DNA of 64,000 nt from Fontibacterium subtropicum (GTDB lineage: Bacteria; Pseudomonadota; Alphaproteobacteria; Pelagibacterales; Pelagibacteraceae): assembly GCA_965235415.1 (NCBI GenBank), contig CBDDXD010000001.1, forward strand, positions 186,001 through 250,000, written 5' to 3'. The position numbers and the translations under genes were made by a program. The notes under the pieces were generated by a model. That model was not told where the DNA came from. It did not search any database and saw only the letters and a list, made by a program, of their open reading frames with translations. Of this stretch, positions 26,621 to 35,330 are shown one piece after another (the stretch's first letter is position 1; each line of letters begins with the position of its first letter).

Positions 26621-27652
26621 ATGAACAATAAAATTTTAACTACTATCTCAGGAAGTTTGCCAAAACCAAGTTGGTTAGCAGAACCTGAAAAACTTTGGTC
26701 TCCATGGTTATTAGAAGGAAAGCAACTTAAGGAAGGAAAAAGAAAAGCAATTAAAATTGCGGTTGATAATCAAATAAATTCTGGACTGTCAATTATTGGA
26801 GACGGTGAACAAACAAGACAACACTTTGTTACAACGTTTATAGAACATCTGAGTGGTGTTGATTTTAAAAATAAAAAAATCGTAAGAATTAGAAATCGAT
26901 ATGATGCCAGTGTTCCTGTTGTATTTGGGGATATAGTAAGAGAAAAATCTGTATTTGTGGAAGATGCTAAATACCTAAGATCTCTTACAAAACTTCCAAT
27001 AAAGTATACCCTACCAGGACCTATGACAATGGTGGATACTTTATATGATAATTATTATCAAAGTAGAGAAAAATTAGCAGAAAAATTTGCAGAAGTTTTA
27101 AATGATGAAGCTCAAGAGCTTGTAAACGTAGGCGTTGATTACATTCAATTTGATGAGCCTGCATTTAATGTTTTTTTTGATGAAGTAAAAGATTGGGGAA
27201 TTAAAATTTTAGAAAAAGCAGCAAACAATCTAAAAGCAAAAACAATTGTCCATATTTGCTACGGATACGGGATTGAGGCAAATATAAACTGGAAAAATAG
27301 CTTAGGTGAAGAATGGAGACAATATGAACATGTATTTCCATTGCTTGCCAAAAGTAAAATTGATCAAATAAGTTTAGAGTGTCAAAACTCAAAAGTTCCT
27401 ATGGATTTAATTGAATTATTAAAAGGAAAAAAAATTTTAGTAGGTGCTATTGATGTAGCTACAAAAAAAATTGAAACCCCTGAACAAGTTGCTAATATTT
27501 TAAGAAATGCTACTAAATTTGCAGAACCAAGAAATATTTTAGGCTGCACAAACTGTGGGTTAGTTACTTTTTCTCAAGAAGTTGCAAATGCAAAAATGAA
27601 ATCTTTAGCGCTTGGCGCACAGATTGTTAATAATGAATTTGGACTAGAATAA
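26621..27652 (+). CDS. core MetE-like methionine synthase family protein
   Basis: A 343-residue protein matching only the C-terminal catalytic half of cobalamin-independent methionine synthase. Signs are GSLPKP at residue 11, IGDGEQTRQHF near 60, LPGPMTMVDT near 130, FDEPAF near 173, and the zinc ligands: HICYGYG (His and Cys), LECQNS (Glu) and CTNCGL (Cys). Short MetE-like proteins can be folate-independent methionine synthases or act on other methylthiols and methyl donors. No riboswitch-like fold is evident in the 74 bases upstream. No partner gene such as DUF1852 is beside it. Confidence 0.82.
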   Translation: MNNKILTTISGSLPKPSWLAEPEKLWSPWLLEGKQLKEGKRKAIKIAVDNQINSGLSIIGDGEQTRQHFVTTFIEHLSGVDFKNKKIVRIRNRYDASVPVVFGDIVREKSVFVEDAKYLRSLTKLPIKYTLPGPMTMVDTLYDNYYQSREKLAEKFAEVLNDEAQELVNVGVDYIQFDEPAFNVFFDEVKDWGIKILEKAANNLKAKTIVHICYGYGIEANINWKNSLGEEWRQYEHVFPLLAKSKIDQISLECQNSKVPMDLIELLKGKKILVGAIDVATKKIETPEQVANILRNATKFAEPRNILGCTNCGLVTFSQEVANAKMKSLALGAQIVNNEFGLE

Positions 27653-27655
27653 TTA

Positions 27656-28429
27656 TTATTGCGCTGTCCAGCCGCCATCTATTGGAATAGTTGCACCCGT
27701 TATCTCTGATGCACTATCGGAGCATAAAAAATAAATTAAATCTGCAATATGTGATTTTTGCACAAATCTTAAAGATGGCTGCTTATCTTTTAAAAGTTGG
27801 ATTTGAGCTTTGGCATTAGATAATTTAAATTTTTTTGCAATTGTATCAATTTGATCTTGAATAAGCTCAGTCAGTACAAAGCCTGGGCATATAGAATTGC
27901 AAGTAATGTTTTCTTTTGCAGTTTCTAAAGCGGTAACTTTTGTAAGACCTACGATACCGTGTTTAGAGGCTGTGTAAGCAGACTTATTAACTGATCCTAT
28001 TAAGCCATGAGTTGATGCAATATTAATAATTCTTCCCCAATTATTTTTGCGCATAATAGGTAAAGCATATTTAGTCATATAAAACGCAACATTAAGATTA
28101 ATATCTAATAATTTTCTCCAAATATCCTCTGAGTATTTATCTATAGGAGAAACTGCTTGCATACCTGCACAATTAACAAGTACATCAATCTTTTTAAATT
28201 TTTTTTTAGCTAAAATAATTAATTTTTTAATATTGTTAACTTTTGTAAGATCCAAATTTAAAATTAATGAACGATCTTTATCAAAATTTTTTTTTAATTT
28301 ATTTATAACTGTTAATTTTACTTTACCGACTATAACAACGTTATAAAATTCACTATAAAATTTTTCTGTTATAGCCAAACCAATTCCGCTAGTTGATCCG
28401 GTTACCAAAATTGTTTTTTGAAAGTTCAT
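27656..28429 (-). CDS. 3-hydroxybutyrate dehydrogenase (SDR)
   Basis: A 257-residue short-chain dehydrogenase: NAD motif TGSTSGIG at residues 11-18, NCAGMQ near 87, catalytic Ser in NIASTHGLIG and YTASK (Tyr-x-x-x-Lys) near residue 152. SICPGFVLTELIQDQI and the GGWTAQ ending are characteristic of bacterial D-3-hydroxybutyrate dehydrogenases, which interconvert 3-hydroxybutyrate and acetoacetate. It is divergent from a TRAP transporter operon that ends with acetoacetyl-CoA synthetase, which supports the assignment. Confidence 0.88.
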   Translation of the reverse strand: MNFQKTILVTGSTSGIGLAITEKFYSEFYNVVIVGKVKLTVINKLKKNFDKDRSLILNLDLTKVNNIKKLIILAKKKFKKIDVLVNCAGMQAVSPIDKYSEDIWRKLLDINLNVAFYMTKYALPIMRKNNWGRIINIASTHGLIGSVNKSAYTASKHGIVGLTKVTALETAKENITCNSICPGFVLTELIQDQIDTIAKKFKLSNAKAQIQLLKDKQPSLRFVQKSHIADLIYFLCSDSASEITGATIPIDGGWTAQ

Positions 28430-28571
28430 ATGAAATTAAATACAATTTATAATTGTATTATTTAATATTATTACAAATAAAATATCAAATTTTTTAAATA
28501 TTCATTGATTGTGACTTAGAACTTTTAGGATTAAATTACTTAATCTTAATAACAAAATAAGGGGATTATAA

Positions 28572-29708
28572 ATGTTAGATGATAATAAAAATCTGAAGAA
28601 AACAAAAAATTCTTCAAGAAGAAAGTTTATTAAAGGAGCAGCAGTTGCAACAACAGGACTTGCAGTTGCAGCAACCACTTTAAGCGCACCAGCAATTGCT
28701 CAGTCAAAAACTGAAGCGGTTATGGTTTCAACTTGGCCAAAAAATTTACCGGGCTTGGATACAGGAGCTAGAAGATTTGCTCAACGTGTTGAAGCAATTA
28801 CGGATGGTAGGATTAAAATAAATTACTATTCTGCCGGTGAGCGCGTTGGTGCATTTGATGTATTTGATGTTGTTGGAAAAGGGGATGCACAAATTTATCA
28901 TGGAGCAGAATATTACTGGACAGGTAAAGAAAAAGCTTTTGGTTACTTCTGTTCTGTTCCAATGGGTTTAACTTATACAGAGTTTAATTCTTGGATACGT
29001 TTTGCAGGTGGTCAGCAATTATGGGATGAGTTATCTGGAAAATTTAATATTAAACCATTTATGTGTGGAAACACAGGTGTGCAAATGCAGGGATGGTTTA
29101 GAAAAGAAATAAATTCTCCGGAAGATCTTAAGGGTTTAAAAATGCGAATACCTGGAGTTGGAGGACAAATGATGTCTAAACTTGGAGTTTCAGTTGTAAA
29201 TGTTCCAGGGGGTCAAATTTATGAACAATTAATGTCTGGAACAATTGATGCAACTGAATGGGTCGGTCCATGGAATGATGAAGCTTTAAAATTTTATGAA
29301 GCTGCAAAATTCTACTACTACCCTGGTGTACACGAGCCAGGCTCGATGCTTTCAATTGGTGTAAATAAATCTTGGCTATCAAGTCTTTCTAAAACAGATC
29401 AATTACTTATTGAAACAGCTGCAACTGCTGAAAATGAAATAATGATGTCTGAATTTAATGCTAAAAACGGTGAGGCATTAAAAAGACTTGTTAACAATCA
29501 TGGGGTTCAGCTTAGAAGAGTAAGCGATCGAATCTATGATGCTTTTGGAAAAGCTGCGAAAGAAGTTGATTCTGAAAATGAAGCAAGTAGCGATATGGGA
29601 AAAAGAGTTGTTCAAAGTTTCCATAAAGCGCGTGCAGAACTTGGTGCTTGGAATAAAATTGCTGACCAGGCATACGTCGCACAAAGAAATAGAGTCTTGG
29701 GCATTTAA
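28572..29708 (+). CDS. TRAP transporter solute-binding protein, TakP-like
   Basis: A 378-residue periplasmic binding protein of the DctP family. The N terminus has a Tat-type signal (SSRRKFIKG, hydrophobic stretch, then SAPAIAQ). The binding-site segments GNTGVQMQGWFRKEI (with the carboxylate-binding Arg), GLKMRIPGVGG, GTIDATEWVGPWNDE and YYYPGVHEPG closely resemble TakP, which binds 2-oxo acids. A strong AAGGGGAT ribosome site lies 5 bases before the ATG. It is the first gene of dctP-dctQ-dctM-aacS; a hairpin separates it from dctQ, as usual where binding protein is needed in excess. Confidence 0.92.
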   Translation: MLDDNKNLKKTKNSSRRKFIKGAAVATTGLAVAATTLSAPAIAQSKTEAVMVSTWPKNLPGLDTGARRFAQRVEAITDGRIKINYYSAGERVGAFDVFDVVGKGDAQIYHGAEYYWTGKEKAFGYFCSVPMGLTYTEFNSWIRFAGGQQLWDELSGKFNIKPFMCGNTGVQMQGWFRKEINSPEDLKGLKMRIPGVGGQMMSKLGVSVVNVPGGQIYEQLMSGTIDATEWVGPWNDEALKFYEAAKFYYYPGVHEPGSMLSIGVNKSWLSSLSKTDQLLIETAATAENEIMMSEFNAKNGEALKRLVNNHGVQLRRVSDRIYDAFGKAAKEVDSENEASSDMGKRVVQSFHKARAELGAWNKIADQAYVAQRNRVLGI

Positions 29709-29719
29709 TTAATAATTAA

Positions 29720-29748
29720 AAATAGTGGGGTCATAAGCCCCACTATTT
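29720..29748 (+). terminator. intercistronic hairpin after the TRAP binding protein
   Basis: AAATAGTGGGG at 29720-29730 and CCCCACTATTT at 29738-29748 pair perfectly for 11 bases around a 7-base loop, between the stop of dctP (29708) and the start of dctQ (29760). There is no following T run, so partial termination or mRNA protection rather than full stop is likely. It would keep binding-protein mRNA above permease mRNA. Confidence 0.8.
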
Positions 29749-29759
29749 AGTTACCATTT

Positions 29760-30710
29760 ATGTTTTCGACTCCAAGATTTTTTAGGATATTTTGTTATCT
29801 TATAACTTTTTTAACTTTTGCTTTTCTTATTAATAACATTCTAACTTATTATCTGGGTTGGCCTGGATCGAATAAAATTTTTTTTAAAACAACTACGGTT
29901 ACTGAAAAGAATTTATATCTATTTTATACTCAAATATTTATTTATATATTTGCAATTATTCTACCATTTATAATTGTTTCTATTTTTAATAAAAGATCTC
30001 TTCAACAAGACTCTGAAACTTTATCCGCAATATCCTCTTATATAGTTCATGGAGTATTTTGGACTGCATTAATTGTTGGTATTGTTGATTTTATTATTTC
30101 TTTTTTTGTTTCTGAGAAAATTATTTACACTTACATCAATCAAAAAATTCACTTATTTTTATCCAGTCCTCAAAATAGAATTACATTTATTCATGCTCCT
30201 CTTGCTATTTTAAGTTTTATTATTGCATTCTATAACAAAAAAATTGGATTTGTTTGGCTTGCAACTTTAGTAGTAGTTGCCGAAGGTTTGATTGTAATTT
30301 CTAGGTTTGTTTATTCTTATGAACAAACTTTCATGGGCGACTTAGTAAGATATTGGTATGCCGCATTATTTTTATTAGGAAGCGCTCATACACTCGTTAA
30401 AGAAGGTCATGTGCGTGTCGACATTTTGTATGCTCGAGCAAAAGAAAAAACCCAGGCACTATTAAATATTATAGGTTCAACTTTTTTTGGTATTCCACTA
30501 TGTGCATTAGTAATGATTTACGGAATGGATGGAAGATCTAGCACTATTAACTCACCAATTGTTAATTTTGAAGTTACAAGTCAAGCAACAGCAGGTCTTT
30601 ATGTAAAATATATGATGGCAGCTTTTTTAGGTGTGTTTGCCGTTACTATGATTATCCAATTTGCAAGCTACATTCTATTTAACGCAAATAAAATTTACAA
30701 AAAAAAATAA
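29760..30710 (+). CDS. TRAP transporter small permease (DctQ), enlarged
   Basis: A 316-residue DctQ-type subunit with about eight membrane helices instead of the usual four. The family-like part is in the second half: ISRFVYSYEQTFMGDLVRYWYAALFLLG followed by the conserved HTLVKEGHVRVDILY (written here in part: AHTLVKEGHVRVDILYAR) and a last helix. The N-terminal ~150 residues add four extra helices, as in TRAP systems related to TakQ. dctM starts nine bases after its stop. Confidence 0.85.
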   Translation: MFSTPRFFRIFCYLITFLTFAFLINNILTYYLGWPGSNKIFFKTTTVTEKNLYLFYTQIFIYIFAIILPFIIVSIFNKRSLQQDSETLSAISSYIVHGVFWTALIVGIVDFIISFFVSEKIIYTYINQKIHLFLSSPQNRITFIHAPLAILSFIIAFYNKKIGFVWLATLVVVAEGLIVISRFVYSYEQTFMGDLVRYWYAALFLLGSAHTLVKEGHVRVDILYARAKEKTQALLNIIGSTFFGIPLCALVMIYGMDGRSSTINSPIVNFEVTSQATAGLYVKYMMAAFLGVFAVTMIIQFASYILFNANKIYKKK

Positions 30711-30718
30711 AATTATAA

Positions 30719-33364
30719 ATGGAAGTACTTTTTATATTAATTCTCGTTTTAATTATGATGGCAGCTCTTGGTACAGGTTTTCCTGTTGGATTTGCATTGC
30801 CCGGAGCTGGAGTTATAGCAATTGCTATAGCAGCATTGCTAGGATTTATTTTTGAAGGAAACACCCATGCTTATTTTATTAATGAAGGTCCAGCAGAATG
30901 GATAAGTGTTGGTATTAATAATTTTAGAGGCGCATATTGGGACGTTAATAGAGATACTTTAATTGCAATTCCATTATTTATTTATATGGGATTGATTCTG
31001 CAGCGTTCAAAAATAGCTGAAGACTTATTAAATACTATGGGCCAGCTATTTGGAAGCATTCCCGGAGGACTAGGAATCTCTGTAGTTTTAGTTGGCGGTT
31101 TATTAGCGGCAACTACAGGAATTGTAGGTGCAACAGTTATTGCCATGGGACTAATTTCTTTACCTTCCATGCTTAAGGCTAAATATAATAAAAATTTAGC
31201 TACAGGAATAATAACAGCTTCAGGAACTTTAGGACAAATTATCCCTCCATCCGTTGTGCTTATTATAGTTGCGGATCAACTCTCTAATGCATCAGATATT
31301 GCAGATAATATTAGAAAAAATTTATATCAAGGGCTTACGGGTGAATCTTTAATGCCTAGTTTTCTAAATGTAGAATCAACTAGTGCTGGCGAAATGTTTC
31401 TTGGTGCAATTATTCCAGGACTAATTTTAGTTTTTTTATATGCAGCTTATGTATTAATTCATGCAATATTTATTAAAAACTCTGCTCCTGCAATTCCAAA
31501 TAAAAAGGGTTTCGATAAAGAGTTTTGGATAAAAGTATCCTCAACATTAATTCCTCCAGTATTGTTAATTTTTATTGTATTGGGATCAATTTTATTTGGG
31601 GTTACAACAGTTAACCAGGCTGGTGCGATTGGTGCACTTGGTTCTACAGTAATGGCGAGTTATAAACTTCATCCAAATAAAAAACATACTTATACCCCAA
31701 CAATAATCGCAACAATTTCAAGTATTGGAATACTAATTTTACATTTTAGCTTAAATTTAAATATTAAAAATATTACAAATAATTATCAGCTAACAGGAAT
31801 TGTAGTTAGCACAGTATTTGTTATCGCACTTGTTATTTCTTTAATTTGGAGTTTTTGGAGAGTTTATAAAACAGAAGATATTTTAAAATACGTTACTACT
31901 GAAACAGCTCTAACAACAACCATGGTTTTTATCATTTTAATTGGGGCAGCAATGCTAACAGCGGCATTTAGAGGTTTTGGTGGGGACGAGGTTATAACAA
32001 ATTTTTTAAAGGATCTTCCTGGTGGTTTCTGGACACAGTTTTGGGTCGTAATGTTTATAATATTTATATTAGGTTTTTTTATTGATTACATTGAGATTGC
32101 GGTAATTGTTGTTCCGATAATTGCGCCAATTTTACTTGCAAATCCTGAGGCAAACGTAACAGCTCTTTGGTTTGGAGTGATGGTTGGCGTAAATATGCAA
32201 ACCTCATTCCTAACTCCACCATTTGGGTTTTCTTTATTTTACCTAAGAGGAGTTGCGCCGCCTTCAATAACAACTTTAGATATATGGAAAGGAGCAGTGC
32301 CCTTTATATGTTTACAATTAATAGGATTATTTATCACTTGTTACTGGCCATCATTATCAAACTATATTCCTACGCGAAGCTATTTAACTTCAGAATTGTC
32401 GCCTCCTCCAACAAATCCTCGACTAGAAAGATGTTTAATAGATTACACCTTTAATCTTTATGACAAAGATGGAGCAAAAATAAAAATTGCAATTGATAAT
32501 GCAAAAAAGTTAAATCTTGACTCATTACCTGATAGTAAAAAAGAAATATTAAATGATCATTTTACCAAATCATTAATAGCTTTAGATTTAGTAAAGAACG
32601 CACAGGAAAAGAAAAAAATATTAGATACTTTTTCAAAAGATTATTATGACATTCATATAGCTGCTAGAAAAAATCAATCAAAAATTCTAGATATTAATAA
32701 AAAAATTATTGAAATTGAAAAAGACATTAAACAAGCGAAAAGTGAAAAAAAAATATCTGAATTAAAAGAAAAAATTCAAAATTATAAAAATGAAATTATA
32801 AAACTTGAAAAACTAGTACCTAAAGAATTTGTAGAAAAAAATAAGAAATATAAAGAGTTATATAATGATTATAAAAAATCATTAAATACTTATTATTTAT
32901 CAGTCGACAGTTATGCAAATTTTAAACAACTTAAAAAAAATCTACAAGATGTAGAAAATTTAAAAACTGAACAGGCAAATCTTAAAGAAAGCATTAATGA
33001 AATTAAAGCTAATAACTTTGATAAACTTTTAAAGTTATTGAATGAAGTTATGTATAAATTGGATAAAATTTCCGGAACAAATGAAATAAAAGATACAATT
33101 TATAGTGTTATAGCAGATATTCAAAAAGGAAATAATGACCGTCAAATAACTAATGAAAAAATTAATGAAAGTTTAAATTTAATAAATAAAGAAATTAATT
33201 GGAGAGAAAAGCCAGCAAAAATATTACTTCCTTATTTAGAAAAATACGATGATGAAATTAAAGATACTATTGGCATAAGACAACAAGATAAATTACCAAA
33301 GAAACAAGCTTTACATATTGCTAAATGTGAATCAGGACATCACAATATTTCCTTACATTTCTAA
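30719..33364 (+). CDS. TRAP transporter large permease (DctM) with long soluble C-terminal tail
   Basis: An 881-residue protein. The first ~560 residues are the DctM membrane part: TGFPVGFALPGAGV at the start, IPLFIYMGLILQRS, the GLLAATTGIVGATVIAMG helix, SGTLGQIIPPSVVLII and FIDYIEIAVIVVPIIAPILL, with NMQTSFLTPPFGFSLFYLRG near residue 500. The remaining ~300 residues are hydrophilic and strongly Lys/Glu-rich (KIIEIEKDIKQAKSEKKISE and similar), so a cytoplasmic coiled coil is expected. Ordinary DctM is about 430 residues. The tail is in frame with no sign of a broken stop. Confidence 0.88.
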   Translation: MEVLFILILVLIMMAALGTGFPVGFALPGAGVIAIAIAALLGFIFEGNTHAYFINEGPAEWISVGINNFRGAYWDVNRDTLIAIPLFIYMGLILQRSKIAEDLLNTMGQLFGSIPGGLGISVVLVGGLLAATTGIVGATVIAMGLISLPSMLKAKYNKNLATGIITASGTLGQIIPPSVVLIIVADQLSNASDIADNIRKNLYQGLTGESLMPSFLNVESTSAGEMFLGAIIPGLILVFLYAAYVLIHAIFIKNSAPAIPNKKGFDKEFWIKVSSTLIPPVLLIFIVLGSILFGVTTVNQAGAIGALGSTVMASYKLHPNKKHTYTPTIIATISSIGILILHFSLNLNIKNITNNYQLTGIVVSTVFVIALVISLIWSFWRVYKTEDILKYVTTETALTTTMVFIILIGAAMLTAAFRGFGGDEVITNFLKDLPGGFWTQFWVVMFIIFILGFFIDYIEIAVIVVPIIAPILLANPEANVTALWFGVMVGVNMQTSFLTPPFGFSLFYLRGVAPPSITTLDIWKGAVPFICLQLIGLFITCYWPSLSNYIPTRSYLTSELSPPPTNPRLERCLIDYTFNLYDKDGAKIKIAIDNAKKLNLDSLPDSKKEILNDHFTKSLIALDLVKNAQEKKKILDTFSKDYYDIHIAARKNQSKILDINKKIIEIEKDIKQAKSEKKISELKEKIQNYKNEIIKLEKLVPKEFVEKNKKYKELYNDYKKSLNTYYLSVDSYANFKQLKKNLQDVENLKTEQANLKESINEIKANNFDKLLKLLNEVMYKLDKISGTNEIKDTIYSVIADIQKGNNDRQITNEKINESLNLINKEINWREKPAKILLPYLEKYDDEIKDTIGIRQQDKLPKKQALHIAKCESGHHNISLHF

Positions 33365-33366
33365 GA

Positions 33367-35301
33367 ATGAATGATTTGTTATGGTCGCCTAGCAAAAAAA
33401 AGATAGAAAATTCAAATTTATATAAATTTAAAAATTTAATAGAGAAAAAATATAATACTAATTTTAAAACAGATTATCAAAAGCTATGGGAATGGTCTGT
33501 TAAAAATAATGAACAATTTTGGTCTGAATGTTGGGATTTTTTTAAATTAAAAGGAATTAAAGGAAAACAAATTATTAAAACCCATCCTATTTTTCATAAA
33601 ACTAAATTTTTTCCTAATGCTAAAATTAATTTTGCAAAAAATCTATTATCAAAAAAAAACTCAGATTTGGCTATATTTTTTAGATCAGAGACAGGTTTTG
33701 AAAAAAAAATACAATGGAAAGAATTATATGAAAAAGTTTGCATATTTTCTGCTTTTTTAAAAAAAATTGGAATAAAAAAAAATGATCGAATTGCAGCTTA
33801 TGTACCTAATACGATTGAAACAATAATTACTTTTCTAGGAACGGCAAAAGTTGGGGGGATTTGGTCATCTTGCTCACCTGACTTTGGAATACAGGGTGTA
33901 GTTGACAGATTTTTACAAATTAAACCTAAAATTTTAATAAGTGCTAATCACTATTTTTATAATGGAAAAAAAATATTATTAATTGATAAAATTCCTGAAA
34001 TTTTAAAAAAAATACCTTCCATTAAACATGTGGTTATTTTTAATTATGATAATGAAAAAACTAATCATTCCTATATTTCTCTTGAGAATGTTTTAAGTAA
34101 AAATAAAGTCGATGAAGATTTTAAAGAATTTCCGTTCAATCATCCTATTTATATACTTTATTCAAGTGGAACCACTGGTTACCCTAAATGCATAGTCCAT
34201 GGAGCTGGAAATGCATTAATTGAGCAAATGAAAGAACTTATTCTTCATTGTGATGTAAAAGAAAATGACAAACTGTTTTATTTTACATCTACAGGTTGGA
34301 TGATGTGGAATTGGTTGGTTGCAGGTCTTGCATGCAAAGCAAGTATATATCTTTATGATGGTTTTCCATTTTATAAAAATAATGATTGCTTAATCAAATA
34401 TTGTGAACAACATCAGTTTACTTTATTTGGAGTGGCTGCAAAATATATTGATCAGCTAAAGAAAGAAAATTTTAATGCAAAAAAATATAATCTTAAAAAA
34501 TTAAGAACTATAACTTCAACAGGAAGTCCTCTTGTTAAAGAAAGTTTTATTTATGTTTATAAAAAAATTAAGAAGGATGTTCATCTAGGATCTATTTCGG
34601 GAGGAACTGATGTCGTTGGAGTTATTAATATTTGTAATACTTTCAATAATATTTATGCAGGGGAAATTCAAGGTCCTAGTCTTGGAATAGATGTTGATGT
34701 TTTTGATGATAATGGAAATTCTACTAATATTAATGAAAAAGGAGAACTCGTAATCAAAAAACCTTTTCCATCTATGCCTGTTATGTTTTGGAATGATAAA
34801 TCTGGTGATAAAATTTTAAATGCTTATTTTAAAAAGTATAAAAATATTTGGCATCACGGTGATTATATTCAAAAAACTAAAAATGGTGGTTATATAATTT
34901 ATGGTAGATCTGATGCAACATTAAAACCTGGCGGAGTTAGAATTGGTACATCTGAAATTTATAGACAAGTTGAATCTTTTAGTGAAATTGCTGAGTCAAT
35001 TGTAATAGGTCAAAATTATAATAACGATATAAGAATAATACTTTTTGTAAAATTAACTAAGGGCAATTTACTTTCAAATGAATTAATAGATAAACTTAAA
35101 AAAAAAATTAGAAATAATTGCAGTCCAAGACATGTACCAGCTAAAATTATCGCTTGCCCAGATATTCCTAGAACGAAATCTAACAAAATTGTTGAAATTG
35201 CAGTAAAAAAAATAATTAATGGAGATAAAATTGATAATATTGAAGCACTAGCTAATCCTGAAGCTTTAGATTTCTTTAACAATTTAAAAATTAATGATTA
35301 A
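33367..35301 (+). CDS. acetoacetyl-CoA synthetase
   Basis: A 644-residue ligase of the ACS type that activates acetoacetate to acetoacetyl-CoA. It has an AacS-type N terminus (LWSPSKKKIENSNLYKF, then LWEWSVKNNEQFWSECWDFF), the nucleotide loop YSSGTTGYPKCIVHG near residue 262, FTSTGWMMWNWLVAGL, SISGGTDVVG, YGRSDATLKPGGVRIG and a C-terminal TKSNKIVE with the catalytic lysine. It follows dctM by two bases, so it is in the TRAP operon, opposite 3-hydroxybutyrate dehydrogenase. Confidence 0.9.
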   Translation: MNDLLWSPSKKKIENSNLYKFKNLIEKKYNTNFKTDYQKLWEWSVKNNEQFWSECWDFFKLKGIKGKQIIKTHPIFHKTKFFPNAKINFAKNLLSKKNSDLAIFFRSETGFEKKIQWKELYEKVCIFSAFLKKIGIKKNDRIAAYVPNTIETIITFLGTAKVGGIWSSCSPDFGIQGVVDRFLQIKPKILISANHYFYNGKKILLIDKIPEILKKIPSIKHVVIFNYDNEKTNHSYISLENVLSKNKVDEDFKEFPFNHPIYILYSSGTTGYPKCIVHGAGNALIEQMKELILHCDVKENDKLFYFTSTGWMMWNWLVAGLACKASIYLYDGFPFYKNNDCLIKYCEQHQFTLFGVAAKYIDQLKKENFNAKKYNLKKLRTITSTGSPLVKESFIYVYKKIKKDVHLGSISGGTDVVGVINICNTFNNIYAGEIQGPSLGIDVDVFDDNGNSTNINEKGELVIKKPFPSMPVMFWNDKSGDKILNAYFKKYKNIWHHGDYIQKTKNGGYIIYGRSDATLKPGGVRIGTSEIYRQVESFSEIAESIVIGQNYNNDIRIILFVKLTKGNLLSNELIDKLKKKIRNNCSPRHVPAKIIACPDIPRTKSNKIVEIAVKKIINGDKIDNIEALANPEALDFFNNLKIND

Positions 35302-35330
35302 TTGTAAATTAATAATAAAAGGAATTTCAC

